DNA from: Polytrichum commune
Taxonomy: Eukaryota; Streptophyta; Polytrichopsida; Polytrichales; Polytrichaceae
NCBI GenBank assembly: GCA_950295325.1
Contig: OX485803.1
Span: 66,727,554 to 66,791,553, forward strand
DNA length: 64,000 bases
Direction of reading: 5' to 3'
Shown here: positions 11,145 to 21,754 of the stretch, piece by piece
How positions within the stretch are numbered: position 1 is the first letter of the stretch
Layout of the letters: each line of letters opens with the position of its first letter
Notes under the pieces: model-generated
The model's input: only the letters and a program-made list of their open reading frames with translations
Database searches by the model: none
What the model was told of the DNA's origin: nothing
Translations under genes and position numbers: made by a program

Positions 11145-12240
11145 GTGAGGATTCGGGGACCCAATGCTGAATCTTGAAAAGTCTCTTGAAAGTTGTGGGC
11201 CCTTGATTTACTCCAAAAGCACTAAATTCCAATAACTTTCAACTTAACTTAGAGACCTTAAAATTGGCACAGGTGCAGCCTGTAAGAGGGGCGGCATTTT
11301 TATAGTTGAACAAACTCAGTATCCAATTAGGCCTCTTGAGCTCAGAATAATTTGCTTACCTCGTAAGAACTGCCTCAACTGGCAGTATTGTAGGTGAGGT
11401 GCACATAAAAGTTCTAATTATTATTCTCCTAATCTCTTGCACCAGTTTGTAGTGATGCCACAAGACAGAGAGAAGATAAGCAAAGCCCAAGTTAAGCCAG
11501 ATGTGGCCCAGTTACCAAAATATAATGTGTAGCTGCTTTTGAGAAAAATTGCTGGAAGTTTAGTACTACTTACAAAGACTAGAATACAGACTGTCTGTAC
11601 TTGTGCGGATGTTGAAATGCTGACTGTAAAGCGTGATTGGAATTATAAGATAGAACCTGGAAGGTCAGGTTTTAGCAAGCCTGGACTATGGAGTTTAGTC
11701 AACAGCAAATTTAATCGTTCTTTTCGGTCACTGTTTTGTAACATAGGACCAGCCAGGATTCAACATCTGCTCTCTGCAAATTAGGTAAGTTTGTGCTAAT
11801 TCCAAGGCTTGCAGTACACAACTACTAAATAAAGTCATGGCTGTATAAGGTGTGTTGGTGTTATAAGGTTTATTTTTCACATTTTCCAACCTCTATCAAT
11901 TAGATTTACACAATAAAATTTGTGTTGCATTAGTGAGTCTATGATGAAGCATCAACAAACAATGGATCAAAAATTGGACCTCCCATGATTTCGTTATGGT
12001 TCTCATAAGTGTATGTTTGTTGATTCTTTAATTGAATACATAGGTTCTCCCAATTGTGTTCAATATGATGTGAAGTAATTAATAAAATTTGATGAATGTA
12101 GTCTAATTTCTTTTAAACACATGTCTTTATGATGTTTGATCTATGATTCTCAACTAATATCACTCACCAATCAAATATAATAGGTTTCCAATTATGAAAG
12201 ATAACCAATCTAATATGACACCCACATACCTTATGTGCAG
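11145..12240. other. Laccase intron 2, right part
   Basis: Non-coding. It ends in the acceptor TTATGTGCAG. No further repeat recognised. Confidence 0.5.
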
Positions 12241-12480
12241 GCATGACATTTGGCAAATGCTGATGAATTGGGCAGATGGCCCAAGCCATGTAACAGAGTG
12301 CCCCATGAGCTATGGATAGTCAGACACTACAAGTTTATTGTGGTAGATCAAAGTGGGATGTATTTCTAGCATGCTCATGCACATTGACTATGAGCTACTA
12401 ATTATTGAGCTTTCATTGTTCATCCCTTGTCCAATTCCCATTACACCCTCTCCTAGCTACAAAATTTCCCATCCTATTTG
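12241..12480 (+). other. Laccase exon 3, broken
   Basis: 240 bp between the acceptor TTATGTGCAG and the donor GTAGAT at 12481. Frame 1 gives NWADGPSHVTECPMSYG and a stop at 12316-12318. After a shift of frame, DQSGMYF, TAG (12367-12369, where WHAH has TGG) and HAHAH follow. The Cu-binding HAH survives while the preceding Trp is a stop. Two further stops at 12385 and 12391 fall where W and R of the laccase WLRAT segment are expected. Confidence 0.72.
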
Positions 12481-12940
12481 GTAGATTTATCTCTTACATT
12501 ACCACTGTATTAAATAGTTGATTTAGTGTGACCACATCTAGAAAAATATTCCAGGTGTATGTCACATTAATATTGAACAAAGTATTTAAATTTTTAGTGT
12601 TGTCTTGTTACATATTATCTAAGTTCTTGTCACATTAAGTCCTAATCTTTATCATATATTAAGTTTGACACAGAATAATCTATGTTCATGATAAAACAAA
12701 ATATGGTGCACGATAGTATACATTACTGAGAAAAGTTGTTACTAGAAGAATAATTCAGTGACCAGCCACGATAATTAGCGTAATGTTCATGTGGTAGGTC
12801 GATGATAAAAAGTGTGGCCCGAACTAAATTAGATATATACAGGGTAGAAATCTCTGCCAGTTTCTGTCATAATTTTGTAAATACTGCAATGAGAGTGATC
12901 TCAGGTTGCGTAGAGGCCAAGCCCACAGCTTCTTAATTAA

Positions 12941-13462
12941 GGGCCGCTTTACACCTAGAGGCCGGGCCAATTTGTTGTGTAAGAGGCTTGAAATCCTCAC
13001 TTGTGATTGGCCAAAAGGCTGAAATCGGCCTCAACCCCTTTACACCTAGAGGTCGGATCGATTTGGTGGTATGATTTCCTTTTTTTATCAAAAAATGCAT
13101 GGTATGACATTGCCCGAGCTTGTTGAATTGGGTGCACCCAAAATGGAGGGCCAATGTCACATTTCAATACAAATTTTTTTTGTAATAAAATATAAATTTT
13201 CAACGAACTATATCCATTGGATTATGTGAAAATATGAACGGCTCTATCCTAGATTATGCTAGATCCGTTGGATTATGCTAGATTTATTGAATCAGCCTAG
13301 CTTCTTGGCCCTAAAGCCAGCCTTTACATATGGAAAAATTAACCCCCATTATAATCTTATTATAATGTGTAGTTGAGGCCGACCTCCAACCCAAAAGGGG
13401 CTGAAATTTCATGCAATTGGCCTCAAGGGAAATTGGCCCGGCCTCTAGGTGTAAAGCAGCCC
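12941..13462 (+). mobile_element. PIF/Harbinger (Tourist-like) MITE, 522 bp
   Basis: Ends GGGCCGCTTTACACCTAGAG and CTCTAGGTGTAAAGCAGCCC, flanked by TAA on both sides (12938-12940 and 13463-13465). A second, inward copy of TTTACACCTAGAGG lies near 13040. An inverted copy of the whole element, with the same interior, is at 46811-47344. Inserted in laccase intron 3. Confidence 0.87.
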
Positions 13463-13666
13463 TAACACCTCTTTTTCATATATTCTTCAATTCAAAGTGG
13501 GTATATATCTTGCTACTTCAAGGCCACAGGCGGCCTGCTTCTAGTCATGCCTGCTTCTATGTCTTAACATGATGTATGCTATGCTCACTGTCATGGCCCT
13601 TAATTATCTTACAGACTGTTTGCTAGCTTTGAATGAGTTGACCAGCGATTTCCAAATATTTGGCAG

Positions 13667-13740
13667 GTGAATGGATTCCAAATGATCCAAGTGCTATTGA
13701 AGCTGCTGGCCTCGAGTCACATGGTTTTGCTTTAATTTCA
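13667..13740 (+). other. Laccase exon 4, start only
   Basis: After the acceptor ATTTGGCAG the frame reads (G)EWIPNDPSAIEAAGLESHG. This matches the GEWW-x-D-P segment that opens the corresponding laccase exon. The SDAYTING block that should follow is absent. Confidence 0.5.
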
Positions 13741-16063
13741 ATGGCTCTACAGCCTTCACTGTTGGCGGCTGGCCTGGGCCCCTTTACAATTTGCTCGCTC
13801 TGCTGGTACTCTAAACGCATCTGAACGGGACCGTTTCTTGCGGAATTACGACTAAAAACCATAGTCAACATTCATAATAGTATTAAGTACTGTGCGTTCG
13901 TTCATGTGGGCCCTGAGAATATAGCCATGCCATGGCATGTCGCAGCCAGCTAGCGCAAATCGCTACTTAATAATGATATGTTTGTTGGAGACTTGTTTGA
14001 GTCTTGTTGATGGTAGATTAATAATTATTCCTTGGGGTGGCAACTCTCCCCTTCACAACAGTTGTTTCTAAATCATTTCCAAGACTTCTAATCACAAAGA
14101 GGAGGGCAACATGCTTCAAGGAAAGAGGGCATTGAGAGGAATCCATTGATACAATAAGTTTGTGTCCAAACTAGGAAAGTTTTGCACGATCAAATGTCAT
14201 TTTTTGAGCCAATCAGAAGCAAATTTTCCAAGATGTGGATCACCATCCAAACCCCTAGCTAGGTATTGAATTTCACTTGAAAAAAAATCTTTATAATTTT
14301 TTATAATTTTAATTTTAATAATTATGCTTATAATGTGAAAATGACTCCAGAATAATGCTTCTTAGAACTAATTTTGGCAGTTCCAAACCAAGTTCTAAAC
14401 ACAGTGACCCCTCCGAGTGCTACAAATAGTTGCCACCCTGGAAGTTGTTTACTCAATGCATGAATGTAAGTAAAGTAAGATATTGATTAAATTAATGTGG
14501 ACCTGGAAGAATGTCATCATGCTTTGGGCAAGCTACCGTTGAAAGTTACACAAACAAGTGGTCCTTTGTAGATTCACAACCTAGAAAGGTTGAACATGAC
14601 AACAACCTCGGAGAACACATACTTGCTCCGGCTTGTAAACACATCACTTAACAACCATTTTTTTGCCATTGCAAACCATTCCATGATGGTGGTCACAGCC
14701 GACATAAACTATCCAGACATGTAATTTATTTGTTAAAAAAAACTTTAAATTAATTTAGTCTCAATTGTCTTATAATTCTCTTGGCATGCGATTTGTTTGT
14801 GTGACTTTGTAGGAGTGCGGATGTTTCATTGTCTCGTTAACCGGCACATGGCATGGGGCATGCAAACAATTTTCATGACCAAGAATGGGAAGGGACCAAA
14901 TGCAATATTGCCACCCCCAACAACACATCTTACCACCTTGTGATTGAAAAATATTAAAGAATAGCTTATTTAATGTATGTCATATAGCTTCATGAATTTA
15001 ACCCAACAATATGTATGTATATGTCCATTTTTTTTGGCATGAGAGGCATCTCAATTTGTGCACCTCCACACCAAAAATTCACTATATCTGCTTAGTTGTG
15101 CACTGTGATCTCACAAATGAGAATCACAATGGTCCATAGCACTTCCCATCATAGTTTCAAAGTGAGTAGAAGGATCGCGTAAGAATAGGAGTTCAATCTA
15201 AAGTAGGAGTTCATCTGCAAGGATCACATATTTTGCACTGGAGATTGACGAATTTGACATTCCTATGAGATAATTTGGACAATGTGAGTAGAAGCTATAT
15301 TTCACAAGGTTCACTACAAAACTCAGTATGTAGATGTCATGTAAATGTGCCTCTTGGACATTCAAGGGTCCACTTTGAGGAGACCATAATTGTTGAATCC
15401 ACTTGGCACTGTGAACTTGAAGCAATAGATTAAGTTAGAGCATCACTCTGTGATGTTGTTTCTGGGAATTGTTTCAACACTGCAGTGTCTGCAAATTATG
15501 TTTAAACTTCTTAGAAAAATGATAAGCTAAGTACTCGGAGTATGTCATCCAACACAGTTGCTCTAAATTTCCCAGCTCCATTAGGGAGGAATTATTACGT
15601 TACATAGAAATTCAATGATTCTGAGCCAAGCAAAGAAAGTGCATGTGTCTGCTTCATCCATGGATTGAAATTCTTAACCATTTACAGAATATGAGGAACT
15701 TGATATGGGCAATATATCTTTAATTGAAAGTAAATTACATTCTAACTTATGTACTTGTACATAGTATTATAATGAACAGTTTCTCCAAATTCCAGGCTTT
15801 GAGACTGAATATTATTCCCACCCACCCATATCTATTCATACAGTTTGATCTTGAGATTTTTTCTCTTCTATGTTAAAGATTCAAGAATGTCAAATATTTC
15901 TTCAAAATATCATGCAAATCACCTTGTGCAGGATCCACCCATTTACATGGTCTTGTCTACAAGACAGAAGAATGCCCAGTGCCACCATTTGTGAGATTGA
16001 ACTTACAAGAATATTCACATTTTAATAGTTGATCGGCTACGTTCACCCCCATCGTGTACACTA
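13741..16063. other. Gene-free stretch
   Basis: No coding similarity that I can defend. I searched for the large laccase exon 5 and the last exon here and did not find them. Confidence 0.45.
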
Positions 16064-16462
16064 TGCCCCGATCACACCAACTTTCCGTCAACTTCCGGAT
16101 GTGAAATAGTTGGGGATGTGATGACGGCCGGATGCCAAGTTGTTCACACCAACATCCCGGTTTGGTCAACATTTTGGCGGCCGGTGGCCACCGTCATGAC
16201 CAGTCAAATGAGTTGGCATAGACTTTTAAGGTGTAGCAACCGGAATAGAGTGACCGGCAGAGGCTAATATTGGAGGGGTTACCGTTTTCGGTGGTGGGAC
16301 CCACATGTCCGACGGACATCCAAACGTGGATGTCATATTATAGATGGTGGCCATCTCCGGCGCCGTCATACATCATGGACGGCGATGGCCCACCATGAAA
16401 ATCACTATTAGAGACTTATTCATCTACTGAAAATGAACTTTAAGTTTGGTGTGATCGGGGCA
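16064..16462. mobile_element. MITE-like element, ~400 bp, TGCCCCGATCACACCAA ends
   Basis: Left end TGCCCCGATCACACCAACTT and right end AAGTTTGGTGTGATCGGGGCA are inverted repeats of about 20 bp. The interior is GC-richer than its surroundings (GGCCGG, GGTGGCC blocks) and non-coding. Flanks are CTA and TCA, an imperfect 3-bp duplication. The design resembles the Tourist-like elements in this window but shares no interior with them. Confidence 0.65.
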
Positions 16463-17794
16463 TCAGTATCTACTCCAAATGCACAAACAATGTACAAAGC
16501 TTGTTCCTCTCTCCTGCAGTTCTTCTTTGCATAATCATTTGCATAATAATCTTTGCATTATCACAATATAAGTTACTAAGCGAATTGCATGTGTGGAGAG
16601 GAGAATGACCTGTTGACAAGTCCATATAAATTGCACAACAAATTCTTCAATTCACATGTATTTGTCAAAGTAGATCCCAGGTCACACTGACTTTCCATTT
16701 CTCTTCTTGTTTATGAGGCACTTTGGCAACCCTAATTGACTGCTTTGGAACACTTCTGTAGCACCTGTATCTTTCTCAAACACATTTTCAAAATATTCCA
16801 GTGAAGTAAAACACTTGTCCATGACAACCACATGACCAACTCTATGCAACCCTCTCACCATATTCTAGACCACTTTCCCACCCACCGAAGATACCACCTG
16901 TGGTTCCATGTCACCCGAATACACAACACATTTGGAAGTTACATGTACTTCCCTACACCCACCTTCGTACCTTGTGTCACAAGAGAGCATTGATGGAGAG
17001 TTGGTGTGTAATCATTAATGTCTTGGATGTCCTTGTCACTTTTCAGGTGTGCGCAAACATAACTTATATTTAGTTAAATGAATTATATCTAACACTAAGA
17101 CCCCCAAAAAAACTCATGGTCGCATATATGTAACAAAATTTTGCATGGCATTGAAAGTGATAGAATTTTGAAAAGATTGAAAAGTTGTGAAATTAATATC
17201 CTCACAACCAAATTGAATCAAGGAACATATTATCTTAGTGCAGTACTATGTGCGCCCCTCTTGCTCGGTACTTCGTATTAAAGCAAAGTTTAATGTGCTT
17301 CTTTTGAGCTTGCAATCAATAGTTTGGTAGGTTAATATGTGAATGGAAGCTTGGCAGTTCAATATGTGTTAAACTATTGAAAACAATACCCTCAAAAAAA
17401 CAAAGTGTTGTGATTGTTGAGCTTTACATCGTTTGTATTGGAAGTCAATAGGACTAGAGATGAAAGTGCACAAGCAAGAATACATACACAAAGGCATATT
17501 ATGAACAATGCTTTAAGTGCGATGGTCTCATGCTCTCTTTGTTTTGCCTTTTTTTCCTTGGTTCATACAAACAATATAGGATAATTCTTATCCCTCTCAT
17601 ACCAATGTTGTGGCCTTATTCGAACCTTATTGTTCCTCATGCCTCTTTTATTACATTTCTATTGACTACGAGCAATCTAATGCTCCACCTTCAATAGTTT
17701 GTATGAACAAACAAACCCAAAAGAGAAGACGAAGATTGTTGAGCTTCATAATTTGCACTCAAATTCTAAATTCGTGTAGGTGGAGGTTTAATAC
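16463..17794. other. Gene-free stretch
   Basis: Non-coding as far as I can read; short chance frames only. Confidence 0.45.
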
Positions 17795-17797
17795 TGA

Positions 17798-18391
17798 CGG
17801 GTTGTTTACATCATGGATCATGAAGTTGTCCTATGTCAAAGGGCAATTTTCCATGGTCACACTTCATGGTAACACCTCCATGGTTCAATTTAAAAAAAAT
17901 ACATTCTTGAAGCCTTTGGGCCCCTAATTAGGTGTAAACTGAAGGTGAATAAAGAGAAGCGACCATGCACCAGAAAGTGGATGTGCTAAAATGAGTTTGA
18001 CCCTCAATTCCTTGATATAGAATGTTATTGGTTCAAACCTCCACACGACCTCCGACGCATGCACCTCAAGCTTGCCAAACATGGAAGGTTTTGTAAGAAA
18101 CTCCCTACCAAACTCCTTTGAGTTAAAGGATAACTCTATTATCCAGCCATGGTCCCCTGACATTTGAAGTGAGAGAACCTATTTTGCCTCTCTCACTGCA
18201 AAACCAGTTGGACCCTAATAGTGGATAATGTAGGCCTGAAAATAGACCTTTTTGGGACCTCAAGTTCAATAGTCATTCTTATATTTTTTTCCTTCAAGTA
18301 AATTGAAGTGGTCCCAAGACGAGTTCAATGGCCAATCACATATTTTAGAGGAGCAAAAGATGACTTCACGATCCAAGATGTAAACAACCCC
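17798..18391. mobile_element. MITE-like element, 594 bp, GGGTTGTTTACATC ends
   Basis: Left end CGGGTTGTTTACATCATGG continues with ATCATGAAGTTGTCC. The right end, read inverted, is GGGGTTGTTTACATCTTGG and continues ATCGTGAAGTCATC. So the inverted repeats extend over ~35 bp. Both sides are flanked by TGA (17795-17797 and 18392-18394). A 3-bp duplication fits PIF/Harbinger, though TGA is not the usual TWA. The 105- and 79-codon frames inside are element sequence. Confidence 0.7.
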
Positions 18392-18394
18392 TGA

Positions 18395-20658
18395 GTTTGG
18401 TCATATGTGTCACCCATTGTGTGAGAGCTTATTCTTAGCCTACCTACGATTTTGCAACTAGATATTAATAATTGCAATTTAGACATGTGATCAAATTTGG
18501 AGGTCATGTGACTGTCTGAATGTAACTCTTGTATGTGGCAGGATCTCATAGACACCAGAAATTCAAATGTCATATTTCAATTAAAAAAGTGTGGTGGACT
18601 TGCATGATAAAGACCAGTTCTTGAAAGAACTTGCTGATGAAGAACTAAATGCGATTGAGATTGAAAATATTTAAGAATATGCGGTCACTATTCTAAATTG
18701 CAAACCTAACATATCACAGTGGTTAAGTATGGACATAAAAAATAAATGTCGTACAATGAGATCGTACTAATTTTCACCCATTTTTCATTGCACTAAAAAT
18801 ATAGTTGACACCATTCTTGGCTCAATACCTAGTTATTAAGTAAACACAATCAGGAGGCCTCTAGGATGAGTCACTTCAAGACAAAAAACACTCCTCACTT
18901 TGACTTCCTATAGCTTTCGCATTTCAACTTCCTCAATTTTAAAACCTGAAACAACATTTTGCATGTTTTACAATTGCTAACCAAATGAGACAATTCACGA
19001 TTCGTTTCAATAGTCAAATTTTTTTGTGGAGCCACAAAAGGGCCATTTCGGAGTTGAAAATACTCATAATAGGGCTCTTGTCATTGCGTGTCCCAAGTTG
19101 TTATAGTCAAATATAAGCGTTCCAAATGCAATTGTTCGTTACTTCATTCCTAGCTATTTCTTTCACAAAACATTTTCTACATGTCATCCATGGAAAGCAT
19201 GTACCAAAGTGGGGTCCCATAGTGTAACCTTGGAAGCAACAATAGTCTCTTTGGTGGCCCTCTCTTGTTGAGCATATTTTTTTGGGTTGTGTGCAATGAC
19301 ATCACGAAGTGGCATCCATGTTCAAGTAAGTTAAAATATCTTTGGTCTTTATCATAAAGTTGGTACACCGGCAAGAGTATGAATTTCTTCCATTGACAAC
19401 CAATCAGTAGACAAAATATACACTAATTTAAGGTCAAAAGGAGCTCCCTTGTATTGTATCATTTCCCTCATATTAGGAATTATCGAAGGGTCTGAAATGC
19501 AATAGGGGTCCAAGCACCCTCTCGAGTGCATTGGGAGGGCCCATCACAAAACCATAACCCACCCTCACTCCCCACTTGCAAAAGCTTGGAGTGCGATATT
19601 CTAGGATAAATTGAGTTGAAGATACCTAACTTCGAAATAGAAATAAAAGTCAGTTCATATATTCCACGACCCCTTTTTGCAGATTTGTAATGTGAGCTCG
19701 GGGCAGGGTGGATTCCCTTTCAACACACGTGATTGCCAAAAGATTACAAAAGATGACCCTCGAGGATGTTGAGGGACCTATCATCTGAAGCTTGGCAGGG
19801 AAGCAACTGAGGTGAACACATTATTGCTCAAGAATGGTGGAAGAATGGATCCAAATAAATGACCGATTTGAAGAGAGACATGCAACCATTGCGTGACTTC
19901 ACTGTGTATCTTGCCAACCAGTGATTTCTTTCAGGTTTAAAATGTTTGGCATTGAAAAGCATTTGAACCTGACTTTGCCTCATGTGAATCCTTCGTGGTT
20001 GCGTATGTTGAGTTGATATTCTGTATGAATTCCAAGCAGGAACAAGAAATCAGACCCCAGAGGCTCAATGTTTGACAAACCTTTAGGAAAAAAAAGGGAC
20101 TCTAATGTTATCAGGAGGATACTTTCTTTGCATTTTCACAGAGTGAGCCGACCCATGAAAGCAACCGGCAACAAGCCACAGCTGCGTAACCACCCAAAAG
20201 CTCAAACGAAACTTGCATTGAAAGTCTTAGTCTTTTGCATGCAGGCTGATGATGTCCGAGAGTGGACTTGGCTAGTATTGATGCAACTTTGGAATTATAA
20301 TAGAAACTTCACACCGGCCTTGTGTGGCCGAACTTGAATGTTATCGTGGTAGACAATCTAAAAACACTCGTGAATGTCAAGTTACGTTTCAGTCTGCCCT
20401 GGGCAATCGATAACTTAGTCAAGAGTGTTCTGAAAAGTATAAGAGAACCATGCCATGAAAATACACTTGTCTGGCATGAGACCACAAGATAAAACTGTTT
20501 CTTATGGCACACGCCGTTCACCGAGACGAAGCAGTTGACAGCCCCATGTTGAAAACATTTCTTGTCAAATACTGTAATATGCTAGCCTGCTTCCACTTAA
20601 CTTCAGGCCCACCCCCACACTGACTTTACCAAATAACCAAAATCTTTCTTAAAAACTG
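18395..20658. other. Gene-free stretch
   Basis: No protein family recognised in any frame. The 89-codon frame at 20068-20337 looks like chance. Confidence 0.45.
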
Positions 20659-20666
20659 GTTAAAGC

Positions 20667-21746
20667 CAGGGTTGTCTATCGCGACGTCATGACGGGGTCG
20701 TGCCGTCATGACGCGTCGTGTCGGGTCGGACCCCTCCGTCACGACACAATAGGCTCCTCGTAGGGTCAAACTAGGGTCAACCTAGTAGGGTGGGTAAAAT
20801 ACTTACCTTCTTGCCAAGGTGGCGTCCTATGTGGCAAAAAATGCCGACGTGGATGTGCATATTTCCCTTGGCATGTAAACCATTTTGCCATTGTGTTTAC
20901 CATTTTGTTAAAATCAAAGTAATAAAATATTACTAAGGAGGGTGTAGGTCGGACGGGGGAGAGGGTCGGACGGGGGGAACGGGTGGGGAGCGCGGGCGGA
21001 CGTGTGGGAACGCGGGGGAACATGGGGTCGGACGGGGGTGAGGGTCGGGCGGGGGGGCGGACGGGGGGGGAAGGGTCGGACGGGGTGGGGGAGGGGGAGG
21101 ACGGGGAGGGAGGACGGGAAGGTACGGGGTTAGGGTACGGGGAATGGGGGGAAGGTAAGTGGGAACGGGGGGGGGGGGCGGACGGGGGGGAACGCGGGGA
21201 GCGTGTGGGAACGTGGGGAGCGGGGGATGGGAGCAGGTTTAGGAGGTTTGGATAGGACGGGATGGATGGGAACGGGATTAGGGGAACGGGGGGGAGGACA
21301 GGGGGGAGGATCGGACAGGAGGGTCGGACAGGAGGGTCGGACAAGAGGGTCGGACGGGAAAAGGGAGGACGGGAAAAGGTCGGACGGGGGGGTCGGACGG
21401 GAGGGAATGTAGGGAACGGGTTAGGGAACATGTTAATGGGCTAAGGGAGCGGGGTTAGGGTACGGGGAACGGGGGGAAGGGGGGAAGGGGGGCGGACGGG
21501 AGGGCGGACGGGCGCTAGTAATTTTATTCCCCACTTTACCTCTACTTTGCTGACATGTCATCACACGTGGACATCGTAACTCCTACGTGTCCGCAATGGG
21601 GTAATGTAAATACACAAAAAATTCGGTAAAATTCAAGTCCGGCAAGATAAAGACATCATCCGGCATAATGTCATGACGGATACGTGTCGTGACGGCACGA
21701 CATTATGTCGGGAGTACCCTCCGTCACGACACAATAGACAACCCTG
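20667..21746. mobile_element. Non-autonomous hAT element, 1080 bp, with G-rich interior
   Basis: Termini CAGGGTTGTCTAT and ATAGACAACCCTG are perfect inverted repeats with the CAGGG...CCCTG hAT signature. They are flanked by a perfect 8-bp duplication GTTAAAGC (20659-20666 and 21747-21754). Subterminal regions carry many CGTGACGG, CGTCATGACG and GTCGTGACGG motifs in both orientations, typical of clustered transposase-binding sites. No transposase is present. The 221-codon proline-rich minus-strand frame at 20766-21431 is the complement of the G-rich array and not a gene. Perfect flanks and ends suggest a fairly recent insertion. Confidence 0.92.
20940..21510 (+). repeat. G-rich degenerate minisatellite inside the hAT element
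   Basis: Tandem variants of GGTCGGACGGG and GGGGAACGGG fill about 570 bp. The plus strand carries many runs of three or more G and very few C runs. A phased block near 21308-21360 repeats GAGGGTCGGACAG. Closely spaced G-runs give strong G-quadruplex potential on one strand. Confidence 0.85.
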
Positions 21747-21754
21747 GTTAAAGC

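Larger units (their letters stand above)
9681..13740 (+). pseudogene. Laccase (multicopper oxidase) pseudogene, exons 2-4
   Basis: Known: plant laccases are secreted blue copper oxidases that couple phenols such as monolignols; copper ligands lie in HWHG, HAH, HPxHLHG and HCHxxxH motifs. Seen: exon 2 (9681-9832) is fully open and encodes VTRNCEAVVIPTVNGLHPGP and VREGDTLVITVL, ending VTIHW. Exon 3 (12241-12480) starts HDIWQ, giving HWHD for HWHG after splicing, then NWADGPSHVTECPM. It then has a stop at 12316, a frame shift, and DQSGMYF followed by TAG and HAHAH. Next come stops where WLRAT is expected, then AFIVHP. Exon 4 (from 13667) encodes EWIPNDPSAIEAA and then diverges. Introns keep the usual phases (HW split). 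No exon 1 and no later exons with HPxHLHG were found. Two MITEs sit in the introns. The gene is clearly broken. Confidence 0.8.

Noticed and set aside
15930-15990. GSTHLHGLVY after a TTGTGCAG acceptor-like site, suggestive of the laccase HPxHLHG exon
   Set aside because: The HP is not present and flanking residues do not match the last laccase exon.
20766-21431. 221-codon proline-rich frame on the minus strand
   Set aside because: It is the complement of the G-rich minisatellite in the hAT element. Overlapping plus frames are equally open, so the openness comes from base composition.
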